From positions 14,776 to 78,775 of the forward strand of contig CAJUFO010000012.1 in NCBI GenBank assembly GCA_910585615.1: a DNA stretch of 64,000 nucleotides, in the 5' to 3' direction. Every line of letters begins with the position of its first letter. Position 1 is the stretch's first letter. Made by a program: the position numbers and the translations under genes. The notes beneath the pieces are model-generated. The model was given only the letters and a program-made list of their open reading frames with translations, searched no databases and was not told where the DNA came from. Shown piece by piece: positions 57,538-64,000 of the stretch. The stretch comes from an uncultured Acetatifactor sp. GTDB lineage: Bacteria; Bacillota; Clostridia; Lachnospirales; Lachnospiraceae.

Positions 57538-58620
57538 TTAACTAATTATTGCTAACAACTCTCCACAATCCCCATACCGGTCCTCCAAATTTCCCGCCAG
57601 ACACTTCATCACAATATTAATCTGCTTATCTAATAAATCCGGAGCGGCATTGCTCAAATATGTCCTCATGTCGCTCCCATGGGGCGCTCTCCCACAAAGT
57701 AGCCAGTACCAGATTGCACCTATGGAATATATATCACTCCTGCAATCTCTCAATTTCGGATTTTCCTGCAATAAGGGATCAATAAAAGCACCGCCCGCCA
57801 CAGCTTCGCCCGTCTTGGTTAGTTTTGTATTATTTTCCGTATCTAAAAAAGCGCTAACTCCAAAATCAATAATCTTAAATATCTTCTCCTTCGTTGAAAA
57901 CACCACATTGCTCGGTTTTAAGTCCCTATGTATAATCCCCTTTCCATGGGCATATTTTAATCCGTTCAAAATAGGCTTTATTACTTTTACACTATATTCA
58001 AAACTTAACATACCATACTTTTTCTGCAGTCCATTCAAATCATACCCTTCAATATACTCCATTCTTATAAACGGTCCTTCTGAAATCCTCCCCGCATCAT
58101 ATATTTTAACAATATTCATATGATTCAACTGAAACAGCATTTTAGCCTCTCTGAAAAAACGCCTCTCCCCCTCTCTCTGCTCATCCGATGATACAAAAAT
58201 AGGTGAATATACCTTCACAGCAAAATCCATATCCAAACAAGCATTGTGATATTTAAAAACAGAGCCAAAGCCCCCATATCCTATCTGTTCAACTCTTTTA
58301 TACTGCTTTATCTGTGAAAACGGATCTGCTTCTTCATCAGAATGTTCCTCTATATATTCAATCAGACGATTTATGGAATCCGTAATCAACGTCCTTCTTC
58401 CCGCATAATTGCCGGACTCATTCTGCATATATCTTCTAAATTCATCTGCTGTCCTGCAGCTTCTTATAAATTTAGGAATCTGTTCTTTAATACTTACGTT
58501 TTCCAGCAAAGCGTTTCTCGTCTGGATATAATATTTATCGTCAATCGTCCCATCTGTCGCTTTTGACAATAACCCCATCTTATATTCGTCCAGCATATCT
58601 ATCAATTCTGTTTTTGTCAC
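57538..58620 (-). CDS. Ser/Thr protein kinase with N-terminal abortive-infection-like region
   Basis: A 360-aa cytoplasmic kinase. The catalytic domain (about 105-358) is complete: P-loop GYGGFGSV 114-121, Lys136 in FAVKVY, Glu158 in the C helix, HRDLKPSN 231-238 and DFG 252-254. It has no PASTA or membrane part, unlike the housekeeping PrkC. Residues 1-95 (QTRNALLENVSIKEQIPKF, then RTADEFRRYM and YAGRRTLI) resemble an N-terminal region seen on many abortive-infection-type defence proteins. GTG start at 58620 after AGAGGTGAGACA; its own promoter lies behind the recombinase gene. Confidence 0.85.
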   Translation of the reverse strand: MTKTELIDMLDEYKMGLLSKATDGTIDDKYYIQTRNALLENVSIKEQIPKFIRSCRTADEFRRYMQNESGNYAGRRTLITDSINRLIEYIEEHSDEEADPFSQIKQYKRVEQIGYGGFGSVFKYHNACLDMDFAVKVYSPIFVSSDEQREGERRFFREAKMLFQLNHMNIVKIYDAGRISEGPFIRMEYIEGYDLNGLQKKYGMLSFEYSVKVIKPILNGLKYAHGKGIIHRDLKPSNVVFSTKEKIFKIIDFGVSAFLDTENNTKLTKTGEAVAGGAFIDPLLQENPKLRDCRSDIYSIGAIWYWLLCGRAPHGSDMRTYLSNAAPDLLDKQINIVMKCLAGNLEDRYGDCGELLAIIS

Positions 58621-58689
58621 TGTCTCACCTCTCTCCTTAATCCAGCTTCTTTTCAGACAAAAACAATTACATTTTTCGCATCCACAGCT

Positions 58690-58718
58690 ATTATACCCCA
58701 AAACCAACAAAGCCACAA
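58690..58718 (-). promoter_or_regulatory. Promoter of the kinase/unknown-protein unit
   Basis: On the minus strand, TTGTGG (58713-58718), 17 bp, and TATAAT (58690-58695), in the gap after the first recombinase gene. It gives a leader of about 60 nt. Confidence 0.65.
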
Positions 58719-58757
58719 GCACCCCGCTCATGGCTCCGTCAATCTTCCTAACAATTT

Positions 58758-60320
58758 TTACAAATCTCCCCCGCCAAACATATCCCCACCCTTCCAAACC
58801 ACCTCAATCCGCCCTTCTCCAAACACCCTGATCCTCTCAATCCCCTTCCGCAGCACCCCCTTATCAAACTCCCGCAGAGCCGCTATCCCTTCCAGCACAG
58901 TCTCCCCGTCCCGGGAACCGCACCCTTTCAGTCTCTCAATCCCATCCTCTGCTTCTCCCATCTCCTTCCCAATTTCCTCAACCCGCACACCCATACTCCC
59001 CGTCCTTGCCTTAAACTGCTCCCGTGTCATACCCCCGGACCGATACTTATCATACAAAAACATCTTCTCCGCCGAAAGCCGCTCCTTCTCCTTCCGCAAA
59101 GCATCCAACTTCTTCTCCAGCGTCTCCCGCTCCGCTTCCACGTCCTTCCTCCCGGAATTGCCCAGCATCACCTCCGCCGTCTTCCGCACATACTCCATAA
59201 CGCTCCCTTCCAGCGTTTCCATATCCTCCACCGCCCTCCTGCACTCCGTATCAGAGCCGCATGTCCGGTAACGGCAGCAATACTTATGGTTCTTCTTCAC
59301 CATGGACCGCCCGCAATACCCGCATACAAACAGCACCTCCCGCTTAAAGCCGCTCATATCCACGCCGCTCCTGTCCCGCTTCTTCGGCTTCGCCCTCTCA
59401 TTCGCTAGGGCAAACAGTTCCTCCGACACCAGCGGCTCATGCTGCCCGTCCACAACCACCCACTCCGAACGGTCATGCCACAGCATCTTCTTCCCCGTAG
59501 TAATAGACTTCTCCGAACGGTTCCACACCACCTTCCCGATATAAGTCTCATCCGACAGTATGGAACGCACCGACTGGGTCCCCCACAGCTTCTTCACCCC
59601 GCCGCCCGGATGCTGATACCTGCTGTCCTTCCTCTGCTTATACTCCACACAGGTAAGCACACCATTATCATTCAGATACCGCACAATCCCGGAAATCGTA
59701 ATCCCTTCCGCCGCCATGGTAAATATCTTCCGTACCACCTCCGCCGCTTCCGGGTCAACCACCAGCCGGTGCTTGTCCTCCAGGGACTTCTCATACCCAT
59801 ACCTTGCAAAGCCGCCCAGATACTCCCCTTTCCGCGCCCTCGCCATCTGCGCAGACCGTATCTTCTTAGACAGGTCCCTGCTGTACAGCATATTGATCAG
59901 ATTTTTAAAAGCCACATTCAGTCCGCCCGCAGTCCCCAGCACACCCTCACTGTCATAACGGTCATTCACAGAAATACACCGCACCTCCATCAACGGAAAT
60001 ATCTGTTCCAGATAACTCCCAACCTCAATATAATCCCTCCCCAGCCTGGAAAAGTCCTTCACAATGATACAGCCCACCTCGCCCTGCTTCACCGCCTCCA
60101 TCATACCCGCAAAACCGGGACGCCGGAAATCAGTCCCGCTGAACCCGTCATCACAAAATTCAATGATCCGGCACTTCCTAAGCTCCCCATCCCCATCAAT
60201 AAACCCGTCCAGAAGTCGCCTCTGGGACACAACACTGTCGCTCTCCTGCTTCACGCCCCTGCCAGTATCCACATCCTCATCCGACAACCGAATATATTTA
60301 GCCACCACATCAACCTTCAC
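58758..60320 (-). CDS. Large serine recombinase (third in the tandem array)
   Basis: Site-specific DNA recombinase, 520 aa. The resolvase domain has the nucleophile Ser13 in KYIRLS and GCIIVKDFSRLGRDYIEVGSYLE. The recombinase domain (about 190-300) is followed by a zinc ribbon (FVCGYCGRSMVKKNHKYCCRY) and a coiled coil (about 385-460). It overlaps the upstream recombinase by 11 bp. The kinase unit lies directly downstream. Confidence 0.95.
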   Translation of the reverse strand: MKVDVVAKYIRLSDEDVDTGRGVKQESDSVVSQRRLLDGFIDGDGELRKCRIIEFCDDGFSGTDFRRPGFAGMMEAVKQGEVGCIIVKDFSRLGRDYIEVGSYLEQIFPLMEVRCISVNDRYDSEGVLGTAGGLNVAFKNLINMLYSRDLSKKIRSAQMARARKGEYLGGFARYGYEKSLEDKHRLVVDPEAAEVVRKIFTMAAEGITISGIVRYLNDNGVLTCVEYKQRKDSRYQHPGGGVKKLWGTQSVRSILSDETYIGKVVWNRSEKSITTGKKMLWHDRSEWVVVDGQHEPLVSEELFALANERAKPKKRDRSGVDMSGFKREVLFVCGYCGRSMVKKNHKYCCRYRTCGSDTECRRAVEDMETLEGSVMEYVRKTAEVMLGNSGRKDVEAERETLEKKLDALRKEKERLSAEKMFLYDKYRSGGMTREQFKARTGSMGVRVEEIGKEMGEAEDGIERLKGCGSRDGETVLEGIAALREFDKGVLRKGIERIRVFGEGRIEVVWKGGDMFGGGDL

Positions 60321-62013
60321 CGTTCTCCGCCTCCCTTTCCCTCACGGCCTCCAAAAGCTCCGCAAGCATGTCATCATAGGCCAGGACCACCTCACAGTCC
60401 CCGTCCTTATCCACCGAAACCCTCGTCACAAATGCGTCCACCATCCCCTGGGTCAGCTCCCTCTCCCCCAGGAACCCACGCACCGTCTTCTCCCAGCCTT
60501 CCTCTATATGGAAATCCCGTGCGTACCTCTCCCGCTCTTCCAGCAGTTTCTCCAGCTCCGCAGAAAGCGCCTCCGCCTCCTTCGTATACCGCTCCGATAG
60601 CGCCGCATATTCCTCCCCGTCGATCAGCCGCTCCGCAAAATCCGCATACAGCCCCGCCTTCTTCCCTGCGTCCTGCCGAATCCGCTCCCTGATACGGTCC
60701 GCCTGCCTGGACATCAGCCTGTATCGCTCCGTCCCCTGCCTCCCGGCATTCAGCTTCCGGACCAGCCGCTCCGTATCCAGGCAGGCATCCATATGGCTCC
60801 TGATAACCCCGAACACCGCAGCCTCCAGATCCTCCAGCATGACCTTATGCCGGTACGGGCACACCTTCCGGCTCCTGTTATGGGAACTGCAGCCATAAAA
60901 AAACCTATCCCCCTCCTGCGATACCGCCCGGAACAGATACATGGTCTTCCCACAATCACTGCACACCACCTTCTTTTTAAACTTATTCCTCCCTGCCGCA
61001 CAGCGCCTGCCCTCCGCACGTTTCCCGTTGTAAACCCGCGCCTGCTCCGCCTTCATCTCCTGCACCCTGTCAAAATCAGCCCTGGAGACCAGCGCCTCAT
61101 GGGTATCCCTGACCACATATCCGGCAGAATCCTCCGCCCCGCCGGAACCGCCCGCAAACAGCTTCCCGCCGGTCTTCCCATGGACAGAATCCCCCGTATA
61201 ATACTCATTCGACAACAGCCGCTTCACCACGATCCCCGTCCATTCCACACACCCCTTATGCCCCGTCACCGGAAGCCCCCTTGACTTCCGGTAGACCTCC
61301 GGACATGGGATGCCCTCCCCGTTCAGGATTCCCGCAATCCTCCCATAGCCGTTACCCTCCAGGAACAGCCGGAAAATACGCTTCACAACCCCCGCCGTCT
61401 CCCCGTCCACCACCAGGCTCTGCTTATCCTCCGGAGATTTCAGATACCCGTAAGGAGCCAGCTTGATCACAAACTTCCCCTCCGCCCGCGCCGTATTCAA
61501 GGCAGAAGTCACCTTCCGGGAAATATCCTTCGCATAATACTCATTTACGATATTCTTCAAAGGCATGGACAAGTCCGTCCCGCTCCGGAAAGAATCAAAC
61601 CCGTCATTGACCGAAATAAACCGCACGTCCAGAAACGGGAACACCCGCTCAATATAATTGCCGGCCTCCACATAATTCCTCCCAAGCCTGGACAGATCCT
61701 TCACAATGACACAGTTGATCTTCCCGTCCCGGATATCCCCCATCATACGCTCGAAGCCCGGACGCTCAAACGTGGTCCCCGTAAAAGAAGCGTCCGAATA
61801 CGTCTCCTGCACCACGATATCCTCCGCACCCTCCACAAAGATCCTCATAAGCTCCATCTGCGTCTCAATAGTCCCCCGCTCCCGGTTCACCCCGGACTCA
61901 TAAGAAAGCCTCGCATACAGCCCTGCCCGGAACAGCACAGCCTTCTCCGCTTTCCCGGCCGCCCCGTTCACAGGCACAGCCCCATTCAGTCTCTTCCTGC
62001 TCTTCCTTGCCAT
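60310..62013 (-). CDS. Large serine recombinase (second in the tandem array)
   Basis: 567 aa. An Ala/Lys-rich N-terminal extension (about 1-25) precedes the resolvase domain with Ser37 in LYARLS and CVIVKDLSRLGRNYVEAGNY. Then come the recombinase domain, a zinc ribbon (CSDCGKTM with YGCSSHNRSRKVC) and a coiled coil (KEAEALSAELEKLLEERERY). One base separates it from the upstream recombinase stop. The sequence is clearly divergent from both neighbours, so these are three distinct proteins. Confidence 0.95.
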   Translation of the reverse strand: MARKSRKRLNGAVPVNGAAGKAEKAVLFRAGLYARLSYESGVNRERGTIETQMELMRIFVEGAEDIVVQETYSDASFTGTTFERPGFERMMGDIRDGKINCVIVKDLSRLGRNYVEAGNYIERVFPFLDVRFISVNDGFDSFRSGTDLSMPLKNIVNEYYAKDISRKVTSALNTARAEGKFVIKLAPYGYLKSPEDKQSLVVDGETAGVVKRIFRLFLEGNGYGRIAGILNGEGIPCPEVYRKSRGLPVTGHKGCVEWTGIVVKRLLSNEYYTGDSVHGKTGGKLFAGGSGGAEDSAGYVVRDTHEALVSRADFDRVQEMKAEQARVYNGKRAEGRRCAAGRNKFKKKVVCSDCGKTMYLFRAVSQEGDRFFYGCSSHNRSRKVCPYRHKVMLEDLEAAVFGVIRSHMDACLDTERLVRKLNAGRQGTERYRLMSRQADRIRERIRQDAGKKAGLYADFAERLIDGEEYAALSERYTKEAEALSAELEKLLEERERYARDFHIEEGWEKTVRGFLGERELTQGMVDAFVTRVSVDKDGDCEVVLAYDDMLAELLEAVREREAENGEG

Positions 62014-62014
62014 A

Positions 62015-63694
62015 TCAGACCGCCTCCCTTCCGGTGGCCATTCCCTCCAGGCCTGGACACTCCCTGCCTTTCAGATATTCCAACGCCTGACGGTACTGGT
62101 CCGCAAAATCGAACACAACCTCAATATTCTCCCTGTCATACACCCGTACTTCCGAAATCAGCGCCACCACCACATTCCTGGTCAGCTCCCCGATATCCTT
62201 ATACTCCTTAAAATAAGAGATCCACCGGTACTTGTCCTCTTCCCCTTCCAAGACAGCTCTGATCTCTCTTTCCGCCTTCCCGGCCGCCTCCTGCGCCTCC
62301 TTCCCCCTGGCCTCATACGCGGCATGGAGCTCCACATAATCCTCCTTCGTGATTACCCCGTCCTTCATATCCTCATAAAGCATCAGGCGCAGCTCCCGGC
62401 ATCTCTCCGCTTCTCCCGACAGCTTCTCCCGCCGTTCCTCCAGCTTCCGTACATCCAAGTTCCTAAGCGGCACTGTCCCCGCATAATCCAGAACCCTCTC
62501 CAAGTCCAGGACACACCCGATCTGCCTCTTCAACAGGACAAACACCGCATCTTCCAGCGCCTGCACCGGAATCCGGTGGGGACTGCAATTCCCGCCCGCC
62601 TTATGCCCGGAGCAGATATAATAACAATACCTCTTCCCATTCACCGAAGACACCTTCCGCACCATCGGGGCCCCGCAGTCCCCGCACACGGCAATCCCGG
62701 ACAGCAGATACACGCCCTCCCTGTCCGGCGCCGTCCTCGTATCCATCCCCAGCAGCTTCTGAACAACCGCAAAATCCCTCTCGCTGACCACCGGCTCATG
62801 GTTCTTCTCAACCCTCACCCAGTCCTCTTTGTCCTTCCGTATAGATTTCTTCACCTTATGGTTCGGCGTGGACTGCCGCCCCTGCACTAGATTCCCGATA
62901 TAGACCTCATTTTCCAGGATACGCCTCACCGCCACCGGGCTCCACCCGGATGCCGCCTTCGCCCTAAACACCGTCCGGAAATTGATTCCCATGCTGTTCT
63001 TATACTCCATCGGAGAAAGAATGCCGTCCCTGTTCAGCTTTCCGGCAATGGCATCCTGGCTCATGCCGTGCAGCTTCATACGGAAAATATCCTGCACCAC
63101 CCCCGCCGCATAAGTATCAACCATAAGCCTGTGATGGTCCTCCCCGTCCTTCTGATAGCCATAAGGCGCAAAAGCGCCGATAAACTCCCCGTTCTTCCGC
63201 TTCACTTCCAGATGGCTCCGAATCTTCACCGAAATATCCCGACAGTAAGCGTCATTGATCAAGTTCTTAAAAGGAACCAGGATCTCGTCACCCTGGTCGT
63301 CCCCTTTCAAACTGTCGTAATGGTCATTCACCGCAATAAAGCGCACTCCCATAGCCGGAAACAGCCGCTCAATATATCTGCCGGAATCAATATACTCCCG
63401 CCCGAACCTGGACAGATCCTTGACCACTACGCAGTCCACAACGCCCTTCTTGATATCCTCCATCATCAGCTTGAAAGAAGGCCGCTCAAAACTGGAACCG
63501 CTGTACCCGTCGTCCACCCGTTCCGACACCACCACAATATCCTTTTTGTCTTTCAGGAAATCTCTGATTAACTCTCTCTGATTAGAAATGCTGTTGCTCT
63601 CCGCCTTAGACGCGCCCGCAACATCGCCATCCTCCTTTGATAACCGGACATAGATGGCGGCATGATAGATCTTCTTGAATTGTTTGTTTTTCAT
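62015..63694 (-). CDS. Large serine recombinase (first in the tandem array)
   Basis: 559 aa. Resolvase domain with Ser19 in IYVRLS and CVVVKDLSRFGREYIDSGRY; recombinase domain; zinc ribbon (CGDCGAPMVRK with YYICSGHKAGGNCSPH); coiled coil (about 400-480). It begins the three-gene array after a hairpin and a small conserved gene. Arrays of three such recombinases occur in Lachnospiraceae mobile elements; whether all three are needed for one reaction is not known. Confidence 0.95.
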   Translation of the reverse strand: MKNKQFKKIYHAAIYVRLSKEDGDVAGASKAESNSISNQRELIRDFLKDKKDIVVVSERVDDGYSGSSFERPSFKLMMEDIKKGVVDCVVVKDLSRFGREYIDSGRYIERLFPAMGVRFIAVNDHYDSLKGDDQGDEILVPFKNLINDAYCRDISVKIRSHLEVKRKNGEFIGAFAPYGYQKDGEDHHRLMVDTYAAGVVQDIFRMKLHGMSQDAIAGKLNRDGILSPMEYKNSMGINFRTVFRAKAASGWSPVAVRRILENEVYIGNLVQGRQSTPNHKVKKSIRKDKEDWVRVEKNHEPVVSERDFAVVQKLLGMDTRTAPDREGVYLLSGIAVCGDCGAPMVRKVSSVNGKRYCYYICSGHKAGGNCSPHRIPVQALEDAVFVLLKRQIGCVLDLERVLDYAGTVPLRNLDVRKLEERREKLSGEAERCRELRLMLYEDMKDGVITKEDYVELHAAYEARGKEAQEAAGKAEREIRAVLEGEEDKYRWISYFKEYKDIGELTRNVVVALISEVRVYDRENIEVVFDFADQYRQALEYLKGRECPGLEGMATGREAV

Positions 63695-63743
63695 GTGCTC
63701 CCGCTCCTTTCGTTTTCTGCCAGAATCACCTGCAAAATCAAAA

Positions 63744-63791
63744 AGGCGGATGCACTAACTTGTCCCTAAGACAATCATAGCGCCTCCGCCT
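63744..63791 (-). terminator. Hairpin between the small gene and the recombinase array
   Basis: AGGCGGA (63744-63750) pairs with TCCGCCT (63785-63791) across a 34-nt loop. On the minus strand a T run (TTTTTGATTTTG) follows. It is likely an attenuator limiting readthrough into the recombinases. Confidence 0.65.
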
Positions 63792-63810
63792 AAAAAAATC
63801 CACTGTTATT

Positions 63811-64000
63811 TTAAACATTCCGCAGCATATTTTCAAAAGCCTCTTCAAAAGAGGCCCCGTCCTCCGCAAACCGTACCTTCACCTTCATATCCCCCACACG
63901 CACCGCATAAGGATTCCCCACCGCCTCCAGATAAGCCCTCTTCCGTTCCTCCAGCGGCAGGCTCCGGTCAATCTCCACCTCCCGGATATCCACAAGCCCC
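63811..64000 (-). CDS. Small conserved protein of serine-recombinase arrays (DUF6870-like), partial
   Basis: At least 62 residues reading LVDIREVEIDRSLPLEERKR and then NPYAVRVGDMKVKVRFAEDGASFEEAFENML. The frame is open to the right edge of the window, and relatives begin before the LVDIR motif, so the 5' end is missing; a GTG at 63993 is possible but less likely. Similar small proteins precede serine recombinase arrays in Lachnospiraceae elements. Function unknown; a control or accessory role is possible. Confidence 0.7.
   Translation of the reverse strand, partial: GLVDIREVEIDRSLPLEERKRAYLEAVGNPYAVRVGDMKVKVRFAEDGASFEEAFENMLRNV

Noticed and set aside
58621..58797. Upstream extension of the kinase by 59 codons with a Cys-rich hydrophobic stretch
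   Set aside because: It would contain the kinase promoter (58690-58718) and overlap the recombinase stop; a GTG with a good binding site lies at 58620.
59439..60692. A 417-codon Pro/His-rich frame opposite the recombinases
   Set aside because: It arises from the skewed composition of the recombinase genes, crosses a gene boundary and has no start signal.
1..64000. CRISPR arrays, rRNA and tRNA genes
   Set aside because: No regularly spaced repeats and no recognisable rRNA or tRNA sequence were found on either strand when reading through the window.

Overview
The window is a chromosomal segment of a fairly GC-rich anaerobic Firmicute, most likely a gut Lachnospiraceae (Clostridia). The evidence is the gene order (ylxM-ffh-rpsP-khpA-rimM-trmD-rplS, yceD-rpmF-plsX-acpP-rnc-smc-ftsY), an orphan FliK-like/FlhB-like pair next to rnhB and rbgA, ferredoxin-linked fermentation genes, CUT1 sugar transporters without their own ATPase, and three tandem large serine recombinases. 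The genus cannot be fixed from the sequence. No rRNA, tRNA or CRISPR array was seen. LAYOUT: 1-4.4 kb holds the 3' part of a PRPP synthetase-like gene and a sensor kinase/response regulator pair. 4.5-16.1 kb is a long minus-strand housekeeping block: ylxM, ffh, rpsP, khpA, rimM, trmD (fused to an acetyltransferase domain), rplS, two signal peptidases around rbgA, rnhB, FliK-like, FlhB-like, yraN and pgeF. A consensus promoter precedes ylxM; rplS has its own promoter, leader and terminator. 16.6-20.5 kb holds a DUF6688-like membrane protein, a YitT-family protein and threonine dehydratase. 20.6-28.3 kb is the second housekeeping block (ftsY, smc, rnc, acpP, plsX, rpmF, yceD), with strong promoters before yceD and plsX. 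28.3-37.6 kb is amino-acid catabolism: a PLP sulfur-amino-acid enzyme, a TIM-barrel isomerase, then ACT protein, aryl-CoA ligase (paaK), GNAT, iorB and iorA, and a group-B-type [FeFe]-hydrogenase. Inference: 2-oxo acids from aromatic amino acids are oxidised to acyl-CoA, the ligase recovers energy or activates the acid, and electrons leave through ferredoxin. 37.8-50.3 kb is a sialic-acid-type regulon: an N-acetylneuraminate lyase divergent from an RpiR regulator; an operon with two permeases, a lipoprotein substrate-binding protein and two paralogous signal-less BNR/Asp-box sialidase-like enzymes; a divergent SGNH esterase; then a ROK kinase, NanE epimerase and a second SGNH esterase. The likely scheme is import of intact sialosides, cytoplasmic de-esterification and cleavage, then NanA-NanK-NanE conversion toward GlcNAc-6-P. 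50.3-56.8 kb is a scarred accessory region: an ATPase fragment, an intact ABC transporter with an AraC regulator, a UvrA-like gene that has lost its first Walker A, a sortase B tail abutting a broken ATP-binding regulator, and an XRE regulator. 57-64 kb is laterally acquired DNA: an AT-rich two-gene unit (a Ser/Thr kinase with an abortive-infection-like N-terminal region plus a 140-aa unknown protein) beside three tandem large serine recombinases. The most interesting candidates are the cytoplasmic sialidase-like pair with its transporter, the kinase/unknown-protein pair, and the TrmD-GNAT fusion.
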